From contig NZ_JAODNI010000235.1 of the NCBI RefSeq assembly GCF_025465255.1, forward strand, positions 1 through 64,000: a DNA stretch of 64,000 nucleotides. The letters are read 5' to 3'. A model generated the notes under the pieces. It was not told the origin of the DNA, made no database searches, and saw only the letters and a program-made list of their open reading frames with translations. Shown here in pieces: positions 49,764-58,245 of this stretch. How positions within the stretch are numbered: the first letter of the stretch is position 1; each line of letters begins with the position of its first letter. Source of the DNA: Pseudonocardia sp. (GTDB lineage Bacteria; Actinomycetota; Actinomycetes; Mycobacteriales; Pseudonocardiaceae). Position numbers and translations under genes: made by a program.

Positions 49764-50756
49764 TCAGAGCTCGGCCGGCCCCTCCTGCGGCTCCATCCCC
49801 AGCTGCTCGGCGACCGCGCCCATGATGTCCTGCACCGCGATCGTGTCCGCCAACGGCATCACCGCGCTCTCCGTCCGGCCTGCGGCGATGCACTCCGTGA
49901 CCTCGATCAGCTCGTGCGAGTACCCGGCCCCGGTGGCAGGCCGGGTGATCGTCTCGGGCTCGTGCCCGTTGCGCTGCAGCAGGATGGCGGACGGATGGTG
50001 GAAGCGCGGCAGCACCTCGATCCAGCCCTCGGTGCCCACCACCCGCGCCATCCCCGGGGTCTGGCAGCGCAGCGAGCCGAACGCCGTGGCCGTTCGGCCG
50101 TCGGGGTATCCGAGCAGAACCGACCCCTCGACGTCGACGCCCGTCCCGGTCAGCACACCGTGCGCATGCACCCGGTCCGGCTTCCCCAGCACCATCTGCG
50201 CGAACGAGATCGGGTAGACGGTCAGGTCGAACAGGGCGCCGCCGCCGAGCTCGAAGGAGAAGAACCGGTCGTTCGGGTCCGCGTTCTGCTTCGCGCCGAG
50301 CTCCACCTGCACGGACGCGACCTCGCCGATCGCGCCGGCGGCGATCAGCTCCCGCATCCGGACGACGGCCGGCTGGAAACGCGTCCACATCGCCTCCATG
50401 ACGAAGATCCCGCGCTCCCGGGCGAGGTCCGCGATCTCCCGGGTGGCCCCGGGCGTCACCGTGAAGGCCTTCTCCACCAGCAGCGCCTTGCCGGCCCGCA
50501 AGGCCGCGAGGGCGATCGCGCGGTGCTGCGGGTGCGGGGTCGCGACGTAGAGGACGTCGACGTCCGGGTCGTCGAGGATCGCCTGGTAGGAGTCGTACGC
50601 GGTGTCGATCCCGTGCTCGGCGGCGAACGCCGTCGCCCGCTCCTTCGACCGCGAGGCGACAGCCACCACCTCCGCCCCGGGGACGTACGGGAAGTCCCGG
50701 ACCACCTTCGACGCGATGCGGCCCGGGCCGACGATCCCCCAGCGGACGGAAGTCAT
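49764..50756 (-). CDS. Gfo/Idh/MocA-family dehydrogenase
   Basis: 330 residues. N-terminal Rossmann GIVGPGRIASKVVRDFPYV; the usual EKP motif reads EKAFTVTPGATREIADL (about 94-110), so the Pro is replaced by Ala; C-terminal half with FSFELGGGALFDLTVYP. Acts on sugars, trans-dihydrodiols or inositols with NAD(P). ATG abuts the stop of the peptide transporter gene (no gap), so they form an operon. Confidence 0.88.
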   Translation of the reverse strand: MTSVRWGIVGPGRIASKVVRDFPYVPGAEVVAVASRSKERATAFAAEHGIDTAYDSYQAILDDPDVDVLYVATPHPQHRAIALAALRAGKALLVEKAFTVTPGATREIADLARERGIFVMEAMWTRFQPAVVRMRELIAAGAIGEVASVQVELGAKQNADPNDRFFSFELGGGALFDLTVYPISFAQMVLGKPDRVHAHGVLTGTGVDVEGSVLLGYPDGRTATAFGSLRCQTPGMARVVGTEGWIEVLPRFHHPSAILLQRNGHEPETITRPATGAGYSHELIEVTECIAAGRTESAVMPLADTIAVQDIMGAVAEQLGMEPQEGPAEL

Positions 50757-52223
50757 TCAGCGCACTCCTTCCATGAGCCGGCGCAGCACCGGCGTGAGCA
50801 GGGCCACCACGGCCCCGACGACGATCGCGGCGCCCCCGAGGACACCGAAGTACGGCACCTCGGACGCGGGCGAGTAGTACCCCGCCAGCGTGCCCGACAG
50901 CGCCGAGCCGAGCGCGACCGATAGGAAGAACAGCGCCACCATCTGCGTCCGGAACGCCGCGGGCGCCAGCTTCGTGGACAGCGACAGGCCCACCGGCGAG
51001 AGCAGCAGCTCGGCGATGGTGAACACCAGGAGGATCCCGGTCAGCCCGAGCAGCGGTGCGCTCCCGGGACCGCCGCCGGCCATCGGCAGGAACAGCAGGA
51101 ACGCGACGCCCATGATCGCGGTGCCGAGCGCGAACTTGACCGGCGTCGACGGCTGGCGCGGACCGAGCTTCGTCCACAGCGCAGCGAACGCCCCGGACAG
51201 CACGATGATGAACACCGGGTTGATCGACTGCACCCAGGACACGGGCATCTCCCAGCCGAACAGCGAGCGGTCCAGCCGGGAGTCCGCGTAGAGGGTGACG
51301 ACCGTGAACTGCTGCTGGTAGAGCGACCAGAACACCGCGCTGGCGATCCACAGCGGGATGAACGCGAGTACCCGGCGGCGCTCGATCCGGGTGATCCGGC
51401 GGCTGGCGAGGATGAGGACGAAGTACCCCACCGCGGCGACGACGGTGACGCCGACGACGATCGCGTTCAGCCGGTCCGCACGCAGCACCCCGGTGAGCGC
51501 CAGCACCACGACGACGACGACGCCCGCGAGCGCGACACCCGCCGCGACCAGGCGATCCCTAGCCCTCAACGGAGCCGGGACCTCGGCCGCCGAGCGGGGC
51601 AGCCGGCGTCGGCCGACCGTGTACTGGGCGAGCCCGAGCGCCATGCCGAGCGCGGCGAGGCCGAACCCGTAGTGGAAGCCCAGCGTCGTCTGCAGCAGCC
51701 CGGTGAGCAGCGGTCCGAGCAGCGCGCCCAGGTTGATGCCCAGGTAGAACAGGGAGAACCCGGCGTCGCGGCGCTCGTCGCCCTCCGCGTAGAGGGTGCC
51801 AACGAGCGAGGTGGCGGTGGCCTTGATCCCGCCGCTGCCGAGCGCGACGAGCACCAGCCCGACGCCGACCCCCGCGAGGCCGGGAAGCACGGCGAGCGCG
51901 ATGTGCCCGGCCATGACCAGCACGGCGCTGAAGAACAGGGTGCGTTCGGCGCCGAGGACCCGGTCCGCGATCCAGGCCGCGCCGACCGTCGAGAGGTAGA
52001 CGAGCCCGCCGTAGGCGCCGATGATGCCGGTCGCCGTGGTCTCGTCGATCCCCAGACCGCCCTCGGCGGCGCTGTAGATCAGGTAGAGCAGCAGGATGCC
52101 CTGCATCCCGTAGAACGAGAACCGCTCCCACAGCTCGACGCCGAACAGGGTGGCCAGCGGGCGCGGCTGCCCGAAGAACGTGGGTCCGGAGTACGGGGCG
52201 GCGGCGCGGTCGACATCGGTCAC
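50757..52223 (-). CDS. POT/PTR-family proton-coupled oligopeptide transporter
   Basis: 488 residues from GTG with GGGAGG nine bases upstream; another GTG three codons earlier lies on that RBS. About 14 membrane helices. The proton-coupling ExxER motif appears in VELWERFSFYG and the PTR2 signature in FSLFYLGINLGALLGPLL. Imports di- and tripeptides. Leads a short operon with the Gfo/Idh/MocA gene. Start uncertain by a few codons. Confidence 0.9.
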   Translation of the reverse strand: MTDVDRAAAPYSGPTFFGQPRPLATLFGVELWERFSFYGMQGILLLYLIYSAAEGGLGIDETTATGIIGAYGGLVYLSTVGAAWIADRVLGAERTLFFSAVLVMAGHIALAVLPGLAGVGVGLVLVALGSGGIKATATSLVGTLYAEGDERRDAGFSLFYLGINLGALLGPLLTGLLQTTLGFHYGFGLAALGMALGLAQYTVGRRRLPRSAAEVPAPLRARDRLVAAGVALAGVVVVVVLALTGVLRADRLNAIVVGVTVVAAVGYFVLILASRRITRIERRRVLAFIPLWIASAVFWSLYQQQFTVVTLYADSRLDRSLFGWEMPVSWVQSINPVFIIVLSGAFAALWTKLGPRQPSTPVKFALGTAIMGVAFLLFLPMAGGGPGSAPLLGLTGILLVFTIAELLLSPVGLSLSTKLAPAAFRTQMVALFFLSVALGSALSGTLAGYYSPASEVPYFGVLGGAAIVVGAVVALLTPVLRRLMEGVR

Positions 52224-52263
52224 GGCGGACACCCTCCCACCGCGGCGAACGACCGGCGGGACC

Positions 52264-52300
52264 ACCCTGCGCCGCCCGAGTGGCTCGAGCGGCGCAGGGT
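52264..52300. terminator. Hairpin at the left edge of the island
   Basis: ACCCTGCGCCGC / GCGGCGCAGGGT, 12 bases perfect, with an inner CGAG/CTCG stem. Immediately upstream of the POT gene on the minus strand; could end transcripts coming from the island. Confidence 0.65.
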
Positions 52301-52323
52301 GGCGCTCGAGTCACTCGGGCTGC

Positions 52324-52557
52324 TTGGCCGGCTCGTCACTCCGCAGCGTTCAGGACGTAGCGGACGAGCTGCAGGTCGGTCCGCAGACCGTCCGCCGACT
52401 CATCGTTGCGGGCGAGCTGTCCGCCATCCGCATCGGCCGGCAACGGCGCAATGAGCCGGCAGGGGTCGAACGACTCGAACGACTCCGGTGCGCCCCCGCC
52501 ACTGCGTGGAAGGGCCGACTCCCGCACCGGCTCCACATCCCGAGAAGACCCCGTTGA
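52324..52557 (+). CDS. Excisionase-like helix-turn-helix protein (possibly a relic)
   Basis: 77 residues from a TTG; no better start is visible, and 5' truncation is possible. SVQDVADELQVGPQTVRRLI then VAGELSAIRIGRQ is a clear MerR-like excisionase/BldC-type DNA-binding fold. After it, the usual WRIPRxxLERFL continues only loosely (RRNEPAGVERLERLR), so a frame slip may have occurred. No integrase next to it. Marks the left part of the lower-GC island. Confidence 0.55.
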   Translation: MAGSSLRSVQDVADELQVGPQTVRRLIVAGELSAIRIGRQRRNEPAGVERLERLRCAPATAWKGRLPHRLHIPRRPR

Positions 52558-52902
52558 ACGCCCGAAAACGGGGAACGGGAGCCCGGCCGTGTCGTCCGAA
52601 CTCCCGCCCCAAAGATCTCGCACCGAGACCGACAAGTTGCCTCCGCACGAGCGCCCAAGCCCGCAGCCTCACCGCCCGGCACCCCAACCTCACACTCGCA
52701 CTACTCACATGACCGCGGGATCAACTACGCCGATGCCCGAGAGCCCACCGAGCTGAAGATCAAGGCCATACACTTAGGTGTTCAGCCTATTTAGGGGATT
52801 TAGCGCTTGGTGGCAGGTTCGGGAACTGTCGGCTCTGCTCTCCCGGCCGCCCGCACCGGGCCGGTCGCACACCACTTAGTTGTCGCGTTGAACGTTAAGG
52901 AT
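52558..52902. other. Non-coding stretch of the island
   Basis: No convincing gene. GC falls visibly after 52740 (TTTAGGGGATTTAGCGC and similar AT-rich runs), unlike the flanking chromosome. Confidence 0.5.
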
Positions 52903-52932
52903 TTGACAACTCTCTTGATGATTCTTTACTAG
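52903..52932 (+). promoter_or_regulatory. Vegetative-type promoter of the FAD monooxygenase
   Basis: Perfect -35 TTGACA at 52903-52908, 17-18 bases, then TTACTA/TACTAG. Leaves a leader of about 65 bases before the ATG at 53006, which has GAGAGGG as RBS. Confidence 0.65.
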
Positions 52933-53005
52933 TAACGTGACCGCTTCTCGGTACGAGCGATGACATGTGTTCTGGAAGTGAATAGCAGAGCCGAGAGGGC
53001 TGACG

Positions 53006-54787
53006 ATGGAACAGCGCGGCCAGTACGACACGGACGTGATCGTGGTTGGGGCGGGGCCGGTGGGTCTGACCGTGGCGATCGCGCTGCGGCGGCTGGGCCT
53101 GCGGATACGGGTTGTGGATCGAGCATCCGGCGCCAACCGGGAACCTCGCGCGGATGTGATCTTCCCTCGTGCGGGGGAAGCGTTGGACGCCCTCGGGGTG
53201 GGGGAGACGATCCGTCGGCATTCCTTTGAGATGATGGGCGCGGAGTTCTTCGGGGACGGGCGTCGCATGGGCTCGTTCAGAAGCGGCCGGTTCGCCTCCC
53301 GTTATCCGCGCGCCATGACCATCGAGCAGCATGACATCGAGCGGCTGCTCGGCACCGAGCTGGCCGAGCACGACGTGCACGTGCAGTGGCACATCGAGGT
53401 CAGCGGACTGCGCGATCGCGGAAGTCACGTCGAACTCACCCTGACCCAGCCGGACGGCCGCACCGAGGTAGCCACTACGGCATGGGTGGTGGCCTGCGAC
53501 GGCAAGCACAGCACGGTCCGGGGCCTGCTCGGCGTCGAGTTCGAGGGGCGACGCCGGGACGATCTGCAGATCCTGCAGGGCAACGTCGTGCCGTCCTGGC
53601 CGCTGCCCTACCAGCCGGGTCACGGGTACTTCTTCCTCGCTCCGTACCGGACCGTGCTCGCCTTCCCCATCCCGGACGGCGGGTACCGGGTCTTCATCGT
53701 CCGTGACGACCCCGATCCGGATCACATGGACCCACCGACCCTGGAGGAGCTGCGGGAGCTCGTTGCCGGCGCCGCCGGACTGCCCGATCTACAGCTCAGC
53801 TTGACCGAGCCGGTCTGGCTCAACCGGGTGCGGGTCGCGGACCGCGTGGCCACCCGACTGCGGCAAGGCCGCGTCTTGCTCGCCGGTGACGCGGCACACG
53901 CCTGGGCGCCGATCGGCGGGCACGGGATGAACGTCGGAATGCTCGGCGCGCACAACCTGGCATGGAAGCTCGCCGCAGTTCATCGGGGGCAGGCCGCCGA
54001 TGCCCTGCTGGACTCCTACGATGCCGAGCAGCGTGCATTCGCCTTCGGCGTGATGCGGGACATGCGGTTGAACATCACCGAGGTGCTCCTGCCACGAACC
54101 CTGCACCGGCTGCGATGTGCGTTCCTGAGGGCAACGATGTCGGCGGAGAGCGTTCAACGGCGGACCGAGTGGATGATGAGCGACTTCGGCCGCAACCACC
54201 GCCGCGGTGACCTGTCCTGGCACCGGGCCGGGCGACGCGGCCGCGGACCACGGGCCGGGGACCGGATTCCCGACATCCCGGTGGTCACCCCCGGGCATGA
54301 CCAGGCGGTCAACCTCCACCACCTTCTCGGTTATGACCGGTGGACGCTGCTGCTCGCCGGCCCCCCGACCGCCCCGGCAACCCTGCAGAAGTTGCGAGAC
54401 ACCATCGCTGACACGACCGTCCGGGTCGAGATCGTGCCGATCGCCCCGGCCGACGCGTCCGCAGCCCGGCAACTTGGCCAGGGTAGCGAGATCCTGCTGG
54501 TGCGGCCGGACGGGTACATCGGCCTGGTCGCCCCGCTCGAGCCGATCTACGTGCGGGACTACCTCGCCACCTTCGGCTTCCCTTGCACCGACCTTGCCCG
54601 TCCGTCACCGCAGCAGACGACGCCTCGCGCGGTCCCCGCACTCCTGCGAAGGAAACGCCTGTTGAAACGACCGGCAACTGCTCGTTCGCTGAGTCGTCAC
54701 GTGGTTGGCCGGCCGATGGTAGTCGGAGCAGGCTCGATCGATCAAGAAGTCGATCGGCGGGGTAGGGGCTCTACACCGACAAGGTGA
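53006..54787 (+). CDS. FAD-dependent aromatic hydroxylase (PheA/TfdB-like class A monooxygenase)
   Basis: 593 residues. FAD ADP-binding VVGAGPVGLTVAIALRRLG at 14-32, DG motif VVACDGKHSTVRGL near 168, and the ribityl-binding GDAAHAWAPIGGHGMNVGM near 297. The C-terminal thioredoxin-like domain of phenol-hydroxylase relatives follows (about 430-545). It uses NAD(P)H and O2 to hydroxylate an aromatic or polyketide ring. Codon use is less GC-extreme than the neighbours, consistent with horizontal gain. No partner pathway genes adjacent, so it may decorate a metabolite or confer resistance (rifampicin-monooxygenase-like relatives exist). Confidence 0.88.
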   Translation: MEQRGQYDTDVIVVGAGPVGLTVAIALRRLGLRIRVVDRASGANREPRADVIFPRAGEALDALGVGETIRRHSFEMMGAEFFGDGRRMGSFRSGRFASRYPRAMTIEQHDIERLLGTELAEHDVHVQWHIEVSGLRDRGSHVELTLTQPDGRTEVATTAWVVACDGKHSTVRGLLGVEFEGRRRDDLQILQGNVVPSWPLPYQPGHGYFFLAPYRTVLAFPIPDGGYRVFIVRDDPDPDHMDPPTLEELRELVAGAAGLPDLQLSLTEPVWLNRVRVADRVATRLRQGRVLLAGDAAHAWAPIGGHGMNVGMLGAHNLAWKLAAVHRGQAADALLDSYDAEQRAFAFGVMRDMRLNITEVLLPRTLHRLRCAFLRATMSAESVQRRTEWMMSDFGRNHRRGDLSWHRAGRRGRGPRAGDRIPDIPVVTPGHDQAVNLHHLLGYDRWTLLLAGPPTAPATLQKLRDTIADTTVRVEIVPIAPADASAARQLGQGSEILLVRPDGYIGLVAPLEPIYVRDYLATFGFPCTDLARPSPQQTTPRAVPALLRRKRLLKRPATARSLSRHVVGRPMVVGAGSIDQEVDRRGRGSTPTR

Positions 54788-54944
54788 TGCCCTTACGGGA
54801 CGATCACCGCCTGGCGTAACCCTGATGACCTCTTTATCAGACGATCGATCACGGAATTCTGGAACTGGGCATCATCGGCCAGCTGCTGGATCACTGCAGC
54901 ATCAGGAACGCCGGTGCGAATGCTACCGCCATGGCTCGGCTTCG
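54788..54944. other. Short non-coding gap
   Basis: Lower GC; a plus-strand frame (LELGIIGQLLDHCSIRN) is open but has no start, RBS or known family. No gene called. Confidence 0.4.
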
Positions 54945-55451
54945 TTACCACTTGATCAATCGGGAAGGAAGGGAACGAATTCGCACGACGGCGGAGAAGA
55001 CCTCCCCGAACGGCCGGTGAGAGCCCCGACGCTGCCGACGCGGTTGCAGAGGGGGCGAACTCGCCCCCCAGGTCAGTGAAAAGCGCATCACGCGCTTGCC
55101 TGTTTTCGGCCGGAACGATTCCACCTCGTAATGCAAGGTGTATTTCCGGCGCTTGTCATCGCCACCGAACGGTATCCGCACATCCCCTTGACCTGCCGCG
55201 CGCTCGAGAATATACCTCGTACCTGGGGCGTCGCCTGGATCAAGCGGGCGGCCGTCGAGATCAACAAGGTTTACCGCAGCCTGCCCTTCGACGGGAAAAT
55301 CACGGTTGATCGGGATCGAGCCGCCCGCGCTCAAACTGCGCGGCGCGTCGAACACATTCATACCGTTGTACCTCAGCTGGACCAAGTCGTTGCCGAAGGC
55401 GTCCTCGGCGTCCCGGCGGGTAAGGGCCTTAAGCTTCACGGTGTGAGGCAT
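54945..55451 (-). CDS. Unrecognised beta-rich protein, possibly C2-like
   Basis: 168 residues from the ATG with AGGGAAGAG upstream. TVKLKALTRRDAEDAFGND followed by LVQLRYNGMNVFDAP, VNLVDLDGRPL and KYTLHYEVE resembles small bacterial beta-sandwiches with a C2-like Asp pattern (an acidic loop between strands). Residues after about 120 are basic and disordered. No signal peptide. I do not recognise the family. Composition fits the island rather than the chromosome. Confidence 0.55.
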   Translation of the reverse strand: MPHTVKLKALTRRDAEDAFGNDLVQLRYNGMNVFDAPRSLSAGGSIPINRDFPVEGQAAVNLVDLDGRPLDPGDAPGTRYILERAAGQGDVRIPFGGDDKRRKYTLHYEVESFRPKTGKRVMRFSLTWGASSPPLQPRRQRRGSHRPFGEVFSAVVRIRSLPSRLIKW

Positions 55452-55805
55452 GGAACTCTTCCCTCTTCGGAGGTGTTGGGCAACGCAATTCTTCAGCTCT
55501 TCGGAGAGCCTTTCGTAGTCATCCTGACAGACTTGCCGGGCGCATATCGGGCGAGTACTCGACAAGTTCAGCGTGCTGTGCGATGGAGTACCGATGCTAC
55601 CTCTATCGTGTTCGATTCCCCTCAGGGGAACCCCCTAGGGGACCCCTGACCAAAAATGATCAACCCGCAACACGGACCCCTGGACAGGACAGCAATCCAA
55701 TAGTGCGGGCGCACCAGACGGGCATCCAATTGGTCGCTTGCCCCGGCAGACGCCCGATGTTTGTCTCATTGCAGGACGTTGGGTCTCGACGACGTGGGGG
55801 GTTCG
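55452..55805. other. Divergent intergenic region with paired palindromes
   Basis: No gene. Two adjacent palindromes: TTCCCCT-C-AGGGGAA (55616-55630) and CCCCTAGGGG (55632-55641). They may be regulatory for the two divergent genes or a terminator. Confidence 0.45.
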
Positions 55806-56360
55806 ATGACGACGACGCGGAAGAACTGCTGTCCCGGGGTGGCCAAGGACGAGACGACGGACGACACCGACGGCTGGTTGACCCGGCGCTCGATGCTGGT
55901 GACCGGAGCCGCGACGGTCGGACTCGCCACACTCACTCTCGCCGGGTGTGGATCCGCGCCCGGCGAGACGCCGAGCGCTGCCCCAGGCGCCAACAATCCG
56001 GCCGGGCCGCCGCCGGCAGCCGCCCCGAGGGCGGCGGAAGCACCGGCCGTCGCGGTCGCGGCCAACGGAACCCCGGTGGTCGCCCTCGCCAACATTCCGA
56101 TCGGGCAGTCGGTGGCAGCGACCGGCGCCGGTGGGCAGCAGCTGATCGTCACCCGAACCTCAGCCGGCTCCGCGGTCGCCCACAGCGCGATCTGCACGCA
56201 CCAGGGCTGCGCGGTGGCCCCCGCCGGCACGCAGCTGCACTGCCCGTGTCACGGCTCGGCCTTCAACGCAGCGGATGGCGCGGTCCTCCACGGACCCGCC
56301 GCCTCGCCGCTGCCGGCGGTCGCCGTCACGGTGGCGAACGGCCAGGTCGTGCAGACCTGA
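55806..56360 (+). CDS. Tat-exported Rieske [2Fe-2S] lipoprotein
   Basis: 184 residues from ATG. Tat-like TRRSMLVTGAATVGLATL followed by lipobox LAGC at about residue 50, a Pro/Ala linker (to 80), then a Rieske domain with CTHQGC near 130 and CPCHGSAF near 145, i.e. all four Cys/His ligands. The cluster is held outside the membrane. Small stand-alone Rieske lipoproteins are common in actinomycetes; redox partner unknown. Divergent from the unrecognised beta-rich gene within the island. Confidence 0.9.
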   Translation: MTTTRKNCCPGVAKDETTDDTDGWLTRRSMLVTGAATVGLATLTLAGCGSAPGETPSAAPGANNPAGPPPAAAPRAAEAPAVAVAANGTPVVALANIPIGQSVAATGAGGQQLIVTRTSAGSAVAHSAICTHQGCAVAPAGTQLHCPCHGSAFNAADGAVLHGPAASPLPAVAVTVANGQVVQT

Positions 56361-56639
56361 GGTGACCGCCTGCTGATCGACCCGACCGTTCCGGGCCACC
56401 ACCTGTCCGGCCGGAAACGTGCGGGGAGCGCCGGGTCAGGCTGAGCGCCCCGGGCAGCCGGCCGGCCCCCACCTGTCGACTGGGTCAGCCTCGTGCGCCC
56501 GCGTAGCGGCTCGGCTCGCTCGAATTGCAGCCCGGCCATCGCCTGCCGGTGCTGCTCGGCGCGGTGCTCGATCTCGGCCCGGACGGTCGTGGCCCGCGCG
56601 TGAGGCGAGCCGCCCATAGGTTTCCTGCAGGAGCGCAGC
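56361..56639. other. Region without a recognised gene
   Basis: A minus-strand frame reads AEIEHRAEQHRQAMAGLQFE, possibly a degraded coding sequence, but no family, start or full frame is visible. Confidence 0.4.
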
Positions 56640-56659
56640 ACGGCTACGTAGGCGCTGAC

Positions 56660-56987
56660 CCGCATCGGGGGGGCCGATCGTCCGTTTCGTCCCGCGAGCT
56701 CGACACCTACCTCGCCGAGCGCGGATCGGCCTGTCACACCCGTCCTACCGCAACCGCACCCCGCACCCCGCACCGGGGCGAGCACCTGCTCGAACCGGTC
56801 CGCCAACTCATCGAGTCGGTCGAGGACACTCTCGAAGGCCAGCTCGACCTGGAACTGCACGGCGACGCAGCATCGACGGCGTCGGGCCCGCATCGGGCAG
56901 CGCCTGCTCGCGATGACCGCCGCGATCCGGCACATCCGCGCCCCTGGCCGACCCATCACCCGATCCCTGATCGCCTCCGACCACTGA
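56660..56987 (+). mobile_element. IS982-like transposase, 3' relic
   Basis: ELDTYLAERGSACHTRPTA and LLEPVRQLIESVEDTLEGQL, LDLELHG in one frame, then after a frameshift near 56865 QRLLAMTAAIRH, GRPITRSLIASDH and TGA. This is the end of the DDE domain and the characteristic C terminus of actinomycete IS982-type transposases. The 5' half is missing and I cannot find terminal inverted repeats. Confidence 0.65.
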
Positions 56988-57007
56988 TCGAGTTCGGACG
57001 TACTCGT

Positions 57008-57499
57008 CTAGAGCCGACGGTAGCCCGGATGGACCCCGGGGGTCAGGCCGTGCTCGGCGGCGAGCTTGTCGAGCAGCGCCCGCAGGTTCCGGCGCTCCTC
57101 CGGCTCGAGGGCTCCACAGATCGCCTCGTCGTGGGCCCGGGCGACCTCCCCGATCCTCCGCAGCAGCTTCTCCCCCTCCTCGGTGAGGTGCAGCGCGTGC
57201 AGCCGGCGGTCGTCCGGGTTGCGGCGGCGTTCGACGATCCCCCGCTCGTCCAGCCCGTCGACGAGCCTGACGAGCCGGCTCGGCGGCGTCCCGAGGAGCG
57301 TCGCCAGTGCTTGCTGGGACTGGCCGGGCTGCGCCGCGATCGCCCGGAGCAGCCCGGTCTGCGGTGGCGTCAGGTCGATCTCGGCGATCCGCTCGGCGAA
57401 GCGGCCCGCGGCGTAGGCCCCCAGCTGGGCCAGCAGGAAGGCGGATCCCGGCCCGGAGTCCGGGCCGCGGTCGGTCGTGGTCGGCACGAGCAGAACCAT
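57008..57499 (-). CDS. MarR-family regulator
   Basis: 163 residues from ATG. Winged helix at about 45-110 (LTPPQTGLLRAIAAQPGQSQ, LATLLGTPPSRLVRLVDGLD, RNPDDRRLHALHLTEEGEKL). Divergent from a membrane protein with 67 bases between, holding a palindrome. Likely represses the membrane protein and perhaps the following LLM oxidoreductase. Confidence 0.9.
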   Translation of the reverse strand: MVLLVPTTTDRGPDSGPGSAFLLAQLGAYAAGRFAERIAEIDLTPPQTGLLRAIAAQPGQSQQALATLLGTPPSRLVRLVDGLDERGIVERRRNPDDRRLHALHLTEEGEKLLRRIGEVARAHDEAICGALEPEERRNLRALLDKLAAEHGLTPGVHPGYRRL

Positions 57500-57504
57500 A
57501 CCCG

Positions 57505-57537
57505 TTGACAAACCATATACATAGGAGAACGATTCTC
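57505..57537. promoter_or_regulatory. Divergent promoter/operator of the MarR pair
   Basis: TTGACA at 57505-57510 and the perfect palindrome GAGAA-CGA-TTCTC at 57525-57537, where a -10 or start site would lie. Confidence 0.55.
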
Positions 57538-57566
57538 TGTTGCAACGACTTCGTCGAGGAGGAACC

Positions 57567-58244
57567 ATGACCGTGACGGCACCCACACCGGTCCGAGACC
57601 GCCAGGGCGGCCCACCCCTGATCGTTCCCGCGCTGGTGTTCACCGGCCTGACCGTCGCGGGCGCCGTCATCGGCGGCGGCGGACCGCGGCCGGAGTCGAG
57701 CGCGGGCGAGGTCCTCGCCTACGCCACGGACCACGCGGGCCTGATGGGCCTCGGCGCCGCGCTGCTCGTCGGCTCCGCGTTCCCGCTGGTCGTGTACGCG
57801 GCGACGGTGCTACGACGTCTCCGGCGCCTCGGCGTCGCCGCGCCCGGGCCGCTCATGGGCCTCGCCGGCGCGGTCCTCGCGGCGGGTTCGCTGATGACCA
57901 GCGCCCTGATGAGCTGGGCCGCGGCGCAGACCGCGAGCCTCGGCGACCCCGCCCTGGCCCGGCTGCTGACCACCCTGTGGTTCGCGGCCGGTGGCGTGGG
58001 CTTCGTCGCGCCGTTCGGCCTGCTGCTCGTCGGGATCGCCGTCCCGGCGCTGGTCCTGAAGCTGCTGCCGAGCCCGCTCGCATGGGCCGGTCTCGTCGTC
58101 GGGGTTCTCGCCATGCTGAGCACGTTCGCCCTGCTCACGAGCTTGCTGTACCCGCTGCTGCCCGTCGGCCGGTTCGGTGGGGTCCTGTTCCTGGTCGCCG
58201 TCGCGGTACTGCTGCCGCGGTCCGCCCGCCGCAGGGAGGTCTGA
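57567..58244 (+). CDS. Integral membrane protein (DUF4386-like)
   Basis: 225 residues from ATG preceded by GAGGAGG; an upstream TTG is in frame but less likely. Six predicted membrane helices (for example LIVPALVFTGLTVAGAVI, LTSLLYPLLPVGRFGGVLFL). Organisation and pairing with MarR resemble DUF4386-type proteins. Function unknown. One base before the GTG of the LLM oxidoreductase, so cotranscribed. Confidence 0.7.
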   Translation: MTVTAPTPVRDRQGGPPLIVPALVFTGLTVAGAVIGGGGPRPESSAGEVLAYATDHAGLMGLGAALLVGSAFPLVVYAATVLRRLRRLGVAAPGPLMGLAGAVLAAGSLMTSALMSWAAAQTASLGDPALARLLTTLWFAAGGVGFVAPFGLLLVGIAVPALVLKLLPSPLAWAGLVVGVLAMLSTFALLTSLLYPLLPVGRFGGVLFLVAVAVLLPRSARRREV

Positions 58245-58245
58245 C

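Noticed and set aside
54825..55018. Possible small plus-strand toxin-like ORF between the monooxygenase and the beta-rich protein
   Set aside because: No RBS, start or conserved motif; antisense overlap with the gene at 54945.
55595..55650. tRNA-like T-loop word GTTCGATTCCC
   Set aside because: No matching T-stem, anticodon arm or acceptor stem can be drawn around it; no tRNA called.
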